Shown: positions 27,663-37,751 of the stretch, in pieces
Position numbering within the stretch: the stretch's first letter is position 1
Layout: each line of letters begins with the position of its first letter
NCBI GenBank assembly: GCA_002746605.1
Contig: PDPT01000043.1
Span: 1 to 64,000, forward strand
DNA: 64,000 bases
DNA from: Ignavibacteriota bacterium
GTDB lineage: Bacteria > Bacteroidota > Ignavibacteria > Ignavibacteriales > Melioribacteraceae
Direction: 5' to 3'
Notes under the pieces: generated by a model
Seen by the model: only the letters and a program-made list of their open reading frames with translations
What the model was told of the DNA's origin: nothing
Databases searched by the model: none
Program-made: the position numbers and the translations under genes

Positions 27663-28535
27663 ATGAAAATTTTTAAGATTTTTCTACTTATAATTTTGTT
27701 TACCGGAACTATAAAATCGCAAGAGATTTTAGAACAAAACGTTCAACTTTTTTCGCATGGATTACACTTTTTACCATTTAAAGCAAATTATCAAGAAGCC
27801 CGATTAGGTATTTTATATTACACTTCCAACACAAATTTAAAAGTGGATGTTGGTAACAATATTGATTTGGTAAGATTTAATTTTCCCGAATCCAAAAGCA
27901 TTTTAACATTTGCAATTGAATTTATGGGTTACGCACTTTCTACCAGCTACAGAGGCAACCGATTACAAATTGATGCACTCGATGGTTTCTTTGGCGGGAA
28001 TGCGGCTTTTTCGAAAAAGTATGAGAAAGGAAAATTTATTTCGCGATTTAGAATAATTCACAATAGTGCTCATTTTGTTGACGGACATTACGACAGATAT
28101 TTAAAAAAGTGGATAAACGATGATGAACCGATTCCCTTTACTCGCGATTTTGGAGAATTAACTTTAGGCTATCAATTTTATCCTAAATTCGGAAGTGTTA
28201 GAACTTATGCTACAGCAGCATATTCCAGCTTGGTACGCCCGAGCAAACTTAAAAGATGGTCAGGTTATTGCGGAGTTGAAGCAGCATTTGATAAAATACT
28301 TGGAGAAACCTTAGGAAGAAAAACCAACTTATTTTTTGCAACCCAATTTAATTTGGTGGGAACACCTAATTATAATTTAAATAGTAATTTTATGAGTGGA
28401 TTAAAATTCGGTGATTGGGATGGAAAAGGCTTGGTACTTTATTTATCGTACTATTCCGGCAGAAATCCTTTTAGCGAATATTATTCACAAAGGATTAAAA
28501 AATTTGGAGTTGGATTTTTTGTAGATTTCTTTTAG
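27663..28535 (+). CDS. Exported protein of unknown function, possible outer-membrane barrel (DUF1207-like?)
   Basis: The track starts at 27651, but GAGGA lies six bases before the in-frame ATG at 27663, so I take that start (290 aa). A signal peptide (MKIFKIFLLIILFTGTIKSQE) is followed by about 270 residues rich in aromatic beta-strand patterns such as ARLGILYYTS, GELTLGYQFYP and LVLYLSYYSG. It ends in Phe (GVGFFVDFF), as outer-membrane barrels often do. The RFRIIHNSAHFVDGHY segment faintly recalls the SSHLGDE region of DUF1207 proteins, but I am not sure. No catalytic motif is recognised. It stands alone between divergent and unrelated neighbours. Confidence 0.7.
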   Translation: MKIFKIFLLIILFTGTIKSQEILEQNVQLFSHGLHFLPFKANYQEARLGILYYTSNTNLKVDVGNNIDLVRFNFPESKSILTFAIEFMGYALSTSYRGNRLQIDALDGFFGGNAAFSKKYEKGKFISRFRIIHNSAHFVDGHYDRYLKKWINDDEPIPFTRDFGELTLGYQFYPKFGSVRTYATAAYSSLVRPSKLKRWSGYCGVEAAFDKILGETLGRKTNLFFATQFNLVGTPNYNLNSNFMSGLKFGDWDGKGLVLYLSYYSGRNPFSEYYSQRIKKFGVGFFVDFF

Positions 28536-28642
28536 AAAAAATTTTGATGTTAATATTCCAAAATAAATTTTTTGGTTCGCCCTTTTGAATTTTTATTGAA
28601 AAAAGGAAACACAGGCATTCATATTTAATCAAAAAAAAGATT

Positions 28643-28671
28643 TTGACAAAACTTTAAATCATTATTAAATT
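28643..28671 (+). promoter_or_regulatory. Candidate sigma-70 type promoter for the FAD oxidoreductase gene
   Basis: TTGACA (28643-28648), a 17-nt spacer and TAAATT (28666-28671), about 70 nt upstream of the ATG at 28741. The -35 box is a perfect consensus and the -10 box is approximate. In such AT-rich DNA a chance -10 match is easy. Confidence 0.4.
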
Positions 28672-28740
28672 TTATTTTTATTTAACATTTTTATATAATT
28701 ATTAATAAATTTTTTCCTCATAAGTAGAGGACACAATATA

Positions 28741-30291
28741 ATGATTAAAGAACTTGACATTTCAGTTTCACCCGATTTTATAAAAGACTATGACTATCTA
28801 AAAAAAATTGCATCAAAAAAATTAAAACGAGATATTTCAGAAATTTTTGCCGTAAAAATTTTAAGAAAATCAATTGATGCTCGTAAGTTCCCTATTTTCA
28901 GATTAAAAACTGCTGTTTATATAAATGAAAATCCAATTGATGAACAACTTATATTTACCTTCAAGAATATCACATCTAATAAAAAAATAATAATTATCGG
29001 TAGTGGTCCCGCAGGTTTATTTGCTGCACTTAAAGCAATTGAACTCGGCATAAAACCAATGATAATTGAACGAGGCAAAAATGTTAGAGACAGAAGATTC
29101 GATTTAAAAGAAATTATGCAGAACGGTAATGTAAATCCAAACTCAAATTATTGTTTTGGAGAAGGTGGAGCCGGAACATATAGTGATGGAAAACTCTACA
29201 CACGTTCTAACAAAAGAGGAGATGTTAAAAGAATTTTAGATTTATTAATTCATCACGGAGCTAACGAAGAAATAAGAATTAATGCTCATCCACACATCGG
29301 TTCAAATAAACTTCCTAAGATTATCCAAAATATAAGAGAAACAATTCTTAATTGCAGAGGCGAAATTCACTTTAACAGCTTAGTTACTGATTTAATAATT
29401 GAAGATAAAAAAATTAAAGGTGTTATTGTAAATAATAAAAATGAGTTAATTGGTAATGCAGTTATTCTAGCTACAGGACACTCGGCGAGAGACATTTACC
29501 AAATTTTTAGGGAAAAGAATCTAAAAGTTGAAGCTAAACCTTTTGCAATGGGAGTTAGAATTGAACATCCGCAAGTGTTAATAGATTCAATACAATATAA
29601 TTCAAAAATACGCCACGAAAATCTCCCTGCCTCCAATTATAATTTAACTTGCCAAGTTAAAGGGAAAGGTGTCTATTCGTTTTGTATGTGTCCGGGCGGA
29701 ATTATTATTCCCGCTTCAACTGCGAATGGCGAATTAGTGCTAAACGGAATGTCGGTTTCAAGACGTAATTCTCCATTTGCTAATTCCGGACTTGTTGTAG
29801 AGATTACCGAGAAAGATTGGGCAAAGTATAAGAATCATAAAGAATATGCGGGACTAAAATATCAGCAAGAACTTGAGGAGAAAATTTTTGAAGCCGGAGG
29901 AGGCAATCAAGTTGCACCCGCACAGAAAGCAACGGATTTTGTAAAAAAGAGAGTTTCACAAAATTTAGGAAAGTCGTCCTACATACCCGGAATTACATCT
30001 TTGCCTTTACACGAAATCTTACCGAAAAATATTGCAGAAAGATTAAAAACATCACTGCAAATTTTTAACAAAAAGATGAAAGGTTACCTAACAGAAGAAG
30101 CACAAATTTTGGCAGTTGAATCAAGAACAAGTTCACCTTTAAGAATTCCGAGAGACAAAGAAACTTTGATGCACTCTGAAATAGAAGGCTTATTCCCTTG
30201 CGGAGAAGGAACCGGTTATGCAGGAGGAATTGTTTCCGCTGCAATTGATGGAGAAAGATGTGCAGAGATGAGCAGTAAATTTTTAGCTTAG
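28741..30291 (+). CDS. Uncharacterised FAD-dependent oxidoreductase (COG2509 family)
   Basis: 516 aa. An N-terminal domain of about 85 residues precedes the Rossmann FAD motif IIIIGSGPAGLFAALKAIELG and the acidic residue in PMIIERG. Then come CFGEGGAGTYSDGKLYTRS, typical of COG2509, VILATGHSARDIYQIF, FCMCPGGIIIPASTANGE and the C-terminal second FAD contact GLFPCGEGTGYAGGIVSAAIDG. The family is widespread and conserved, but its substrate is unknown. A probable -35/-10 pair lies upstream and an AGAGGA Shine-Dalgarno sequence precedes the ATG. Monocistronic. Confidence 0.9.
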   Translation: MIKELDISVSPDFIKDYDYLKKIASKKLKRDISEIFAVKILRKSIDARKFPIFRLKTAVYINENPIDEQLIFTFKNITSNKKIIIIGSGPAGLFAALKAIELGIKPMIIERGKNVRDRRFDLKEIMQNGNVNPNSNYCFGEGGAGTYSDGKLYTRSNKRGDVKRILDLLIHHGANEEIRINAHPHIGSNKLPKIIQNIRETILNCRGEIHFNSLVTDLIIEDKKIKGVIVNNKNELIGNAVILATGHSARDIYQIFREKNLKVEAKPFAMGVRIEHPQVLIDSIQYNSKIRHENLPASNYNLTCQVKGKGVYSFCMCPGGIIIPASTANGELVLNGMSVSRRNSPFANSGLVVEITEKDWAKYKNHKEYAGLKYQQELEEKIFEAGGGNQVAPAQKATDFVKKRVSQNLGKSSYIPGITSLPLHEILPKNIAERLKTSLQIFNKKMKGYLTEEAQILAVESRTSSPLRIPRDKETLMHSEIEGLFPCGEGTGYAGGIVSAAIDGERCAEMSSKFLA

Positions 30292-30572
30292 TGATTAATA
30301 AATATTCAAAACTATTATTGAAATAATAAGATGGCTTTTATATTTTCATTGTCGATTCCATATCTTTTTTGAATATTCTTTTATTAAAATCAGAATCTGC
30401 TAAAGGGAAAGTTCTAATGTTATTAGTAAATTAAATAAATATCTTTTTTATTTTACCACTTATTTTTAACTTGTATCACCTTATTTACTGTTAAAAAGTA
30501 CACCGTTAAATCTTTTTGTCAATCCAACATTATTTTTGTAAATTTACACTTTGAAAATTTAGGAAATATGCT

Positions 30573-32066
30573 ATGCCCCCATCAAAAAAGTACAAAATAC
30601 TTTTCGTAACCTCAGAAGTTGTTCCATTTATCAAAACTGGATCGTTAGGTGATGTCTCAAGTTCATTACCCCAAAAACTACAGGAATTAGGACATCAAGT
30701 TAGAATCGTTGTTCCTAAATACGGAGCAATTGATGAACGCAAATATAAAATACATGAAGTTGTCAGGTTAAAAGATTTAAAAACACAAATTGGAAAAAAT
30801 GAAGTAATCTATTCTTTAAGGTCTTCATTTTTAGTTGGCTCAAAAGCAAGAGTTCAACTCTATTTTCTTGATAATGAAGAATATTTCGGCAGCAGAAGAA
30901 GTATTTACGCTGACCCGATGACGGGCAAGTACTATAAAGATAATGATGAAAGATATATTCTCTTATCTAAATCAGTTTTTGAGTTAATTTCCAAGTTGGG
31001 TTGGATTCCTGACATAATTCATTGCAATGATTGGCAAGGAGGACTTATTCCAGTATATCTTAAAACTCTATTCAAAGACGTTGAAAAATTTAAATCCATA
31101 AAAACTGTTTTTACAATACACAATTTTGCCAATCAAGGAATTTATCCTAAGTCCACTTTTGCTAAAACCGGTTTACCTGATAATCTAAATAAAGAAAGTA
31201 GTATCTTATCAAAAGGTAAGGTAAATTTCTTAAAGGCAGGTATTAAATTTGCAGATACAATTACAACTGTAAGTAAAACTTATGCAAGTGAAATTACAAA
31301 GCATAAGGACTTAAGTAACGAGTTGTTTCCTGTTATAAAATCAAGAGCTAAAGATTTACATGGCATAGTTAATGGGATTGATGCAAATGTATGGAACCCT
31401 GAAAAAGACAAACAAATAACAAAAAAATATTCCATAAAAAATTTAGAACTGAAAAAGGCTAATAAGAAAACACTCGTTGAAAAATTCGGATTAACCTATG
31501 ATGAAAACAAGCCTGTAATCGGTTTGATTTCTAATTTAACTGAAAATAAAGGACTGGACTTAATACAAAAATCTTTTAACGATTTGATGAAATTAGATGC
31601 TCAATTTATTTTATTGGGCAGCGGAGATAAAAAATATCAGACTTTCTTGGAAAAATCATTTAACAAACATTCAAATAAATTTGCCTTATACCTTGGTTTT
31701 GATAACCAATTAGCCCACCTTATTGAAGCCGGAGCGGATATGTTCTTAATGCCTTCTAAAGTTGAACCTTGCGGCTTAAACCAAATGTATAGCCTGGTTT
31801 ACGGAACAATTCCTATAGTAAGAGCCACAGGTGGCTTAGCCGATACTGTTATTGATTATAGTAAAGATCCCCAAAAAGGTAACGGATTTGTATTCCAGAA
31901 ATATGACCCAAAAGCATTGCTTGCTGCAGTAAAAAAAGCAATAGAACTTTTTAATAATGATAAAAAAAGTTGGCTCAAGCTCCAAAAAAATGGAATGAAA
32001 AGTAATTTTACTTGGTTAAATTCTTCCAAACTTTATGTTAACCTATACAAAAAGATTGTAGGGTAA
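30573..32066 (+). CDS. glgA: Glycogen synthase (ADP-glucose type, GT5)
   Basis: 497 aa. It extends alpha-1,4-glucan using a nucleotide sugar. N-terminal GT5 signature FVTSEVVPFIKTGSLGDVSSSLP, in which the usual K-x-G-G-L reads KTGSLGD, with Ser in place of the second Gly. Further motifs: DIIHCNDWQGGLIPVYLK, FTIHNFANQGIYP, HGIVNGIDANVWNP, FILLGSGDKKYQTF and the C-terminal MLMPSKVEPCGLNQMYSLVYGTIPIVRATGGLADTV region with catalytic Glu. AGGAAATATGCT precedes the ATG. It is directly followed by gmhB with no gap. No other glg gene is in the window. Confidence 0.95.
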   Translation: MPPSKKYKILFVTSEVVPFIKTGSLGDVSSSLPQKLQELGHQVRIVVPKYGAIDERKYKIHEVVRLKDLKTQIGKNEVIYSLRSSFLVGSKARVQLYFLDNEEYFGSRRSIYADPMTGKYYKDNDERYILLSKSVFELISKLGWIPDIIHCNDWQGGLIPVYLKTLFKDVEKFKSIKTVFTIHNFANQGIYPKSTFAKTGLPDNLNKESSILSKGKVNFLKAGIKFADTITTVSKTYASEITKHKDLSNELFPVIKSRAKDLHGIVNGIDANVWNPEKDKQITKKYSIKNLELKKANKKTLVEKFGLTYDENKPVIGLISNLTENKGLDLIQKSFNDLMKLDAQFILLGSGDKKYQTFLEKSFNKHSNKFALYLGFDNQLAHLIEAGADMFLMPSKVEPCGLNQMYSLVYGTIPIVRATGGLADTVIDYSKDPQKGNGFVFQKYDPKALLAAVKKAIELFNNDKKSWLKLQKNGMKSNFTWLNSSKLYVNLYKKIVG

Positions 32067-32651
32067 ATGAAAAAAAAAGCTGTCTTCTTAGATAGAGATG
32101 GAACAATTAACGAAGATAGCGGGTATATAGGTAATCCAAATTTAATTAAGTTGCTGCCCGGAGTTGCCGAAGGTATAAAAATATTAAAAGATGAACTTAA
32201 TTTTTTAATTGTCGTTATCTCAAATCAATCAGGTGTGGCAAGAGGTTATTTTACAGTTAAAGATGTTTTAGAGGTCAATAAAAGATTAAATGAAATTTTG
32301 ATTTCGGAAGATACAAAAATTGATCACTTTTACTTCTGTCCACATCATCCGGATTTTAATTCCGAAGAAGAATGCAATTGTAGAAAACCTTCCCCTAAAA
32401 TGGTTTTAGATGCAGCTAAAAAATTAAATATAAATTTAGATAATTCTTACTTTGTTGGTGATAAATTTTCTGATATATTATGTGGTAAAAATGCAGGAGT
32501 TAAAACAATTCTGCTTAAAAACTCAATTAACGAAAAAAAAATAAATCAGTTGAAAAATTCACAAAATTCACCCAATTTTATATCTTCAAATTTTTTGGAT
32601 GCAGTTATATTTATAAAAAAAAATAGTGGCGGAGATAATTTTGAAATTTAG
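32067..32651 (+). CDS. gmhB: HAD-family heptose bisphosphate phosphatase-like (GmhB/HisB-N family)
   Basis: 194 aa. HAD-IIIA catalytic motif FLDRDGTINEDSGY with both Asp, SNQSGVARGYF as the Thr/Ser motif, the four-ligand zinc loop CPHHPDFNSEEECNCRKP and the late acidic motif FVGDKFSDILCGKNAG. These fit D-glycero-D-manno-heptose 1,7-bisphosphate 7-phosphatase, which makes the heptose for lipopolysaccharide. Histidinol phosphatase is the main alternative; no his genes adjoin it. It starts immediately after the glgA stop and its own 3' end slightly overlaps the next gene. Confidence 0.87.
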   Translation: MKKKAVFLDRDGTINEDSGYIGNPNLIKLLPGVAEGIKILKDELNFLIVVISNQSGVARGYFTVKDVLEVNKRLNEILISEDTKIDHFYFCPHHPDFNSEEECNCRKPSPKMVLDAAKKLNINLDNSYFVGDKFSDILCGKNAGVKTILLKNSINEKKINQLKNSQNSPNFISSNFLDAVIFIKKNSGGDNFEI

Positions 32652-33852
32652 CTCTAAAATTTTACATACTTTGTTTCTTTTAATTCTTATTATCAGATGT
32701 ACGGATGACCCCAATTCCATTGGCGGCGGTCTTATCCCCGATGAAGATAAACTGAAATACAAAGTTATCGATACAAACGAAGAAGATTTTGAACAAATGT
32801 TTAACTCTTTCAATATTGATTCTATTACTTATGGAACATCTACACGAATTTTTTTAGGTCAGTTCGACAATATAAAAACAGATCTTCTTATTTCTTTTCT
32901 TATTTCTTTACCTGATTCAATAAAAACTGGTTATAAAGATGAAACAATAATCTTGAAAGATTCTTGGATAGATATGCTTCCTGATTATTGGCTTGGTGAT
33001 AGTACCAATTTTAACTTTACCGCTCATAAAATCAAGGAACATTGGAATTCCGTTACTTTTAATAAAGATTCGTTAGACGCTGTTAGCAATACTGCCGGAC
33101 CGAATATTCTTACTGATTTTGAATATAATGCTGCAACAGATACAACCATAAAATTTAAAATAGATAGTAATTTGGTAAAAAACTGGATTGTTAATTCTTA
33201 CGATGATAAACAATTCAATAATTACGGCATTATATTAAAACCCTTATCGAATAAAGGAATTGCCGGTTTTCAGGGATTAACAACAAACCCTTCTTCGCGT
33301 TATCCTCTGCTTTACTTAGTTTTTAAGAAAGGAAGTGCAACGCCAGATACGATAATTGCCAAACCAAAATTAGATATACATTATCCAATAGGCGAAGCGG
33401 TTGCTAATCCTCCACAAGAAATTTTACTTCAAGGACAATTTGAAGTTAGAGGTAAACTCAAAATAGATGTAAGCAACTTACCAAAAGATATTTTAATAAA
33501 TAGTGCAATATTAGAATTAACACTCGATGAAAATGAAACAATTGAAGGAACTAAGCAAACAAACTTTCTAGATGTAAAACCTTTATCGAGTTATGAGAAT
33601 GTAGAATTTGATTATGATTCTACTAAATTTTCTTTCTTAAACTATTCATATCAATTAAAAAGAAGCAAGAATACATTCTCCGGTGATATTAAAAGAATAG
33701 TCCAAGGCTGGATGGATGACTTTCCCAATGAAGGATTAGAATTAAGATTAACTGATGCAAATTCAAATATTTCCAAACTATCCTTCTATGGAAGTGATAA
33801 TTCCAACAAAGCACTAAGACCTAAATTAAAAATTTTTTACACATATAGATAA
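32641..33852 (+). CDS. Lipoprotein with DNRLRE/DUF4270-like repeats, unknown function
   Basis: The track uses GTG at 32626; I prefer TTG at 32641, preceded by GGAG (403 aa). The signal peptide ends in LIIRC, a plausible lipobox, followed by TDDPNSIGGGLIPDEDK, which resembles DUF4270 lipoproteins of Bacteroidota. Two similar modules follow: LVKNWIVNSYDDKQFNNYGIIL with YPLLYLVF, and IKRIVQGWMDDFPNEGLELRL with RPKLKIFYT. This is the pattern of CBM96/DNRLRE-type beta-sandwiches. Its first bases overlap gmhB. It is followed 2 bp later by an outer-membrane barrel gene and a TPR gene, suggesting an envelope-associated set. Function unknown. Confidence 0.78.
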   Translation: MKFSSKILHTLFLLILIIRCTDDPNSIGGGLIPDEDKLKYKVIDTNEEDFEQMFNSFNIDSITYGTSTRIFLGQFDNIKTDLLISFLISLPDSIKTGYKDETIILKDSWIDMLPDYWLGDSTNFNFTAHKIKEHWNSVTFNKDSLDAVSNTAGPNILTDFEYNAATDTTIKFKIDSNLVKNWIVNSYDDKQFNNYGIILKPLSNKGIAGFQGLTTNPSSRYPLLYLVFKKGSATPDTIIAKPKLDIHYPIGEAVANPPQEILLQGQFEVRGKLKIDVSNLPKDILINSAILELTLDENETIEGTKQTNFLDVKPLSSYENVEFDYDSTKFSFLNYSYQLKRSKNTFSGDIKRIVQGWMDDFPNEGLELRLTDANSNISKLSFYGSDNSNKALRPKLKIFYTYR

Positions 33853-33854
33853 TT

Positions 33855-35123
33855 TTGAAAATGTTAAATAAAAAAATATTATATTCTATTATTGTTGTTT
33901 GTTTACTTTTTGCAAATAACTCAATGATAAAAGCAAATGGTGGTTCAATCTACAGTCGTTACGGATTGGGAGATATTTACCTTGAAAATTCGGCAATGAA
34001 ATTATCGATGGGCGGATTAGGAACTTCAATTTTTTCACCAAAATATATAAATGCCGTAAATCCTGCATCACTTTCGGCTCTAAACTCAACTTTGTTTAAT
34101 ATAAACTTAGATTCAAGATTATTACACGTAAGCGATAGAGAGAATTCTGCAAATTACTTAGATTTTAAGTTTCAAGGCTTTAATATAGCATTTTCAATAT
34201 ATGATAGTCTCGGAATAGGTTTTATACTCGGAATGTCTCCCTATTCACTTGTTGATTATGAAGTTGATAACGGCAATGTAAGTAAAGGTAATTATACCTT
34301 TAACGAAAGGTATGAAGGTACCGGCGGACTATCAAAAATCTATTTTGGTCTTTCATTCACATTACCATTTGATTTTTCAATTGGTGCAACATTTAATTAC
34401 TATACTGGTGATATTCAATACCAAACTGCAAATGAATATGCCGATTCACTTGGTTTATATAACACATTATTTATTGCCGAAAATAAATATAAAGGACTTG
34501 GAACAACACTCGGATTTGAATCACCTGATTTTGCTAAATTATTTAATTTAAATAAGTTTAGTAATTTTAGAATTGGTGCTTTTTACGAAATTGCAGGCAG
34601 CATGAATACCGATTCTTCAATTGTAGCTGTTACATCAATTGGCAGTAAATCCTTTAACAAAGAAGACTTTTTAACTAAAATTCCTAATAAACTTGGTTTA
34701 GGATTAAGTTTTATTTATGATAATAACTTGGTGGTTGCAGCCGATTATTTCTATCAACCTTGGTCTAAATTTGAAAGAAACGGAATCATAAAATCAAAAT
34801 ATTTGAGTGATTTAAAGCGATACAGCTTAGGCGTAGAAGTAGGTAATCAGCTCAAAAAGTACGGCTCTTTTTGGGAACTTGTTAAATACCGTTGTGGTTT
34901 AAGTTACGAAGAAAGTCAATACAAAATTAATGGAGAAAAAATAAATGTAATGGGTCTTCATGCAGGTATTTCTTTTCCTCTGGGAATTAATAATTCCATA
35001 GATTTAGGATTTATGTATGGAATAAGAGGAAAAACAGAAAATAATTTATTAAAAGAAAATATATTTCGCATTTCATTTTCATTAAATTTAAATGAAATGT
35101 GGTTTATTAGAAGAGAATGGTAA
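33855..35123 (+). CDS. Outer-membrane beta-barrel protein (FadL/PorV-like), unknown substrate
   Basis: 422 aa. Signal peptide (ILYSIIVVCLLFANNSMIKA), then NGGSIYSRYGLGD and AVNPASLSAL, the Asn-Pro-Ala segment common in Bacteroidota FadL-like barrels. The rest is a series of amphipathic beta strands (NIAFSIYDSLGIGFILGMSP, LGLGLSFIYDNNLVVAADYF, HAGISFPLGINNSIDLGFMYG) ending in MWFIRREW. It probably starts at TTG 33855 or the ATG six bases later; no clear Shine-Dalgarno sequence decides. It starts 2 bp after the lipoprotein gene. It could be a transporter, or a type IX secretion or gliding accessory; not determined. Confidence 0.78.
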   Translation: MKMLNKKILYSIIVVCLLFANNSMIKANGGSIYSRYGLGDIYLENSAMKLSMGGLGTSIFSPKYINAVNPASLSALNSTLFNINLDSRLLHVSDRENSANYLDFKFQGFNIAFSIYDSLGIGFILGMSPYSLVDYEVDNGNVSKGNYTFNERYEGTGGLSKIYFGLSFTLPFDFSIGATFNYYTGDIQYQTANEYADSLGLYNTLFIAENKYKGLGTTLGFESPDFAKLFNLNKFSNFRIGAFYEIAGSMNTDSSIVAVTSIGSKSFNKEDFLTKIPNKLGLGLSFIYDNNLVVAADYFYQPWSKFERNGIIKSKYLSDLKRYSLGVEVGNQLKKYGSFWELVKYRCGLSYEESQYKINGEKINVMGLHAGISFPLGINNSIDLGFMYGIRGKTENNLLKENIFRISFSLNLNEMWFIRREW

Positions 35124-35148
35124 TTAATAAAAATAAGGGAGAAAAAAA

Positions 35149-36435
35149 TTGAAACTTTTAAAAACATTATCAGTACTATTATTGGCTTTTACAATTTTAA
35201 AGGCTAATCCGTCAAAGATAAACATCAATTTTGCCGATACTTTAGATGCAAATGCAGTTCTGGTCGAAGCAAGTTTATTTTTTGAAGCTTACAAAATTAA
35301 ACAATACGAAATGTGGACAATCAATAAAGGTTTAAATGTTGTGAACAACGATCCAAACTTTCAAAATAATAAATACAAAATCTATAGAAAAATAGATAAA
35401 GTTATTTTTGAAGTTTATAAAGATTCAGCCACAACTGATGAAATGAAAAACCAATTAGCCGATACTGCACTATATTTATACGAAAAAGGAATTAAATACG
35501 ATCCTGAATATAAAGGAACATTTATGGCTAAAAAAGCCTATGTATTAAATGAATGGAAAAAAGCTCCTTTGGAAGAAGCTATTGCCGCCTATGAAGAAGC
35601 CTTTGCAAGTGGTCAAGAAATATCGAATGAAGTATATTATCTTGCTCAATTAGCAGGCTTATACGAAGATAATATTGCAGATGATAATGATTATCAAATG
35701 CAGGCATTAGACATTTACTTGAAAATTGCAGATATGGAACCCGATAATGCTTTATGGCAATCAAAAATAAAAAATTTAGCTGAAGATGATAACCAATTAC
35801 AAGATTTTATGAAAAAATCTTGGTATTCAGACAAAGAGAATAGTGAAAAAGCTTGGACTTACGCTAAATATTGTAAAAGAAATCAAGACTACAAAAGTGC
35901 AATTGAACCTTTAAAATTCTTAATAGAAAAAAATCCGGATGTTATTAACTATTGGAAAGAAATTGCCAGTGCTTACCAAAAAATAGGTAAATCGGATCTT
36001 GCTGTTAAATCTTATAAAGAGTTAATTGATCTTCAACCAAAAAATAGAGACAGTTATTTTAATCTTGCATTGCTTTATAAAGATATGGGACAATTTTCCG
36101 TAGCAAGAAGTTATCTTCAAAAAGCTGCCAGAGTAAGTCCCGGGTGGGATTACCCTCTTTACATTGAAGCACAACTTTACGAACAATCTGCAAGAAACTG
36201 CGGGTTTGAATTTGAAGATAAATTAGTATATTTACTTGCCGTTGAAACTTATAAAAAAGTAGCAAGAATGGAAGGAGTTCATGCTTCACAAGCTGCCGAT
36301 AGAGTTAATGCTCTTTCAGGTTCTATTCCTACAAGTGAAGAATATTTCTTCAGAAAAATTAAAAATGGTCAAGAAATAAAAATAAATGGGAAATGTTACG
36401 ATTGGATAAATAAAACCGTTAGTGCTAAATTTTAG
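35149..36435 (+). CDS. Exported tetratricopeptide-repeat protein
   Basis: 428 aa. Cleavable signal peptide (KTLSVLLLAFTILKA, then NPSKININ). Helical repeats follow, including ALDIYLKIADMEPDNALWQ, AIEPLKFLIEKNPDVINYW, AVKSYKELIDLQPKNRDSYF and ARSYLQKAARVSPGWDYPLY, at 34-residue TPR spacing. Such proteins scaffold envelope complexes. It starts with TTG after GGGAG, 25 bp past the barrel gene, and is followed 9 bp later by glyA. Third member of the lipoprotein-barrel-TPR set, whose joint role is unknown. Confidence 0.85.
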   Translation: MKLLKTLSVLLLAFTILKANPSKININFADTLDANAVLVEASLFFEAYKIKQYEMWTINKGLNVVNNDPNFQNNKYKIYRKIDKVIFEVYKDSATTDEMKNQLADTALYLYEKGIKYDPEYKGTFMAKKAYVLNEWKKAPLEEAIAAYEEAFASGQEISNEVYYLAQLAGLYEDNIADDNDYQMQALDIYLKIADMEPDNALWQSKIKNLAEDDNQLQDFMKKSWYSDKENSEKAWTYAKYCKRNQDYKSAIEPLKFLIEKNPDVINYWKEIASAYQKIGKSDLAVKSYKELIDLQPKNRDSYFNLALLYKDMGQFSVARSYLQKAARVSPGWDYPLYIEAQLYEQSARNCGFEFEDKLVYLLAVETYKKVARMEGVHASQAADRVNALSGSIPTSEEYFFRKIKNGQEIKINGKCYDWINKTVSAKF

Positions 36436-36444
36436 GAGACAATA

Positions 36445-37740
36445 ATGTTTGAAAATTTAAAGAAAGATAATCAAGCATCAGAAATACTTGATTTAGAAAT
36501 AAACAGACAATCTCATTACTTGGAACTTATTGCTTCCGAGAACTTTGTAACAAAAAGTGTGATGGAAGCTGCAGGCTCTGTTCTGACAAATAAATACGCA
36601 GAGGGTTATCCTGGTAAACGATACTATGGCGGTTGTGAATATGTTGATATGGCGGAAAATCTAGCTATCGAAAGAATAAAGGAAATTTTTGGTGCTGAGT
36701 ATGCAAACGTTCAGCCACATAGCGGTTCGCAAGCAAATATGGCTGTTTTTATGACCTTGCTAAAACCCGGAGACAAATTCCTTGGATTAGATTTAGCTCA
36801 TGGCGGACATTTAACACACGGCTCCTTTGTAAACTTTTCAGGAAAAATTTATAATCCTATTGGTTATCAATTAAATAAAGAGACTGAAGAATTGGATTAC
36901 AATTTAATTGAAGACTTGGCTAAAAAAGAAAAACCAAAAATGATTATCGCAGGTGCAAGTGCTTATTCTAGAGATTGGGATTATAAAAAATTTAGAGAAA
37001 TTGCAGATAAAGTTGGTGCTTTTTTAATGTGCGATATGGCTCATCCTGCAGGATTGATTGCCAAAGGTCTGTTAAACAATCCTCTTCCCTACTGCGATGT
37101 TGTAACTTCTACAACTCATAAAACATTGAGAGGTCCTCGTGGAGGAATAATTTTGGTAGGAAAGGATTCTGAAAATAAACTTGGCATTAAAACACCAAAA
37201 GGCGATAGAACTAAAATGATGTCTGAATTATTTGATAGTACGGTTATGCCCGGAATTCAAGGTGGACCTTTAATGCACGTTATTTTGGCTAAAGCCGTTG
37301 CATTCGGAGAAATTTTAGAAGATTCTTTTAAAACTTATGCTGAACAAGTAATTAAAAATGCAAAAGTTTTATCGGAATCATTAGCAAAAAAAGATTTTAA
37401 TATTGTTTCTAAGGGAACTTCAAATCATCTAATGTTAGTTAATTTGACTAATAAAAATATTTCAGGTAAAAAAGCAGAAATTGCTCTTGAAAAAGCCGGA
37501 ATAACAGTTAATAAAAATATGGTTCCATTCGATACTAAAAGTCCTTTTGTTACAAGCGGAATCAGAATCGGAACACCGGCTGCAACAACGAGAGGAATGC
37601 AAGAAACTGAAATGGAGAAGATTGCTGATTTTATTGATCTTGCAATTAAAAATTATCAAGATGATTCAAAGTTGGCTGAAATAAAAAATGATGTGAAAAA
37701 CTTGTGTACTAACTTTCCACTTTATACTGATTTAAGATAA
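36445..37740 (+). CDS. glyA: Serine hydroxymethyltransferase
   Basis: 431 aa. It converts serine and tetrahydrofolate to glycine and 5,10-methylene-tetrahydrofolate. Signatures: [67 protein letters not shown], and the PLP lysine in [19 protein letters not shown]. The C-terminal substrate region [15 protein letters not shown] is intact. The ATG follows TTTAGGAGACAATA. Housekeeping gene in a plus-strand run from glgA to the polyprenyl synthetase. Confidence 0.99.
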   Translation: MFENLKKDNQASEILDLEINRQSHYLELIASENFVTKSVMEAAGSVLTNKYAEGYPGKRYYGGCEYVDMAENLAIERIKEIFGAEYANVQPHSGSQANMAVFMTLLKPGDKFLGLDLAHGGHLTHGSFVNFSGKIYNPIGYQLNKETEELDYNLIEDLAKKEKPKMIIAGASAYSRDWDYKKFREIADKVGAFLMCDMAHPAGLIAKGLLNNPLPYCDVVTSTTHKTLRGPRGGIILVGKDSENKLGIKTPKGDRTKMMSELFDSTVMPGIQGGPLMHVILAKAVAFGEILEDSFKTYAEQVIKNAKVLSESLAKKDFNIVSKGTSNHLMLVNLTNKNISGKKAEIALEKAGITVNKNMVPFDTKSPFVTSGIRIGTPAATTRGMQETEMEKIADFIDLAIKNYQDDSKLAEIKNDVKNLCTNFPLYTDLR

Positions 37741-37751
37741 AATATTTCAAC

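Noticed and set aside
28716-28730. CCTC/GAGG hairpin over the ribosome-binding site of the FAD oxidoreductase gene
   Set aside because: Only four base pairs; not enough to claim translational control.
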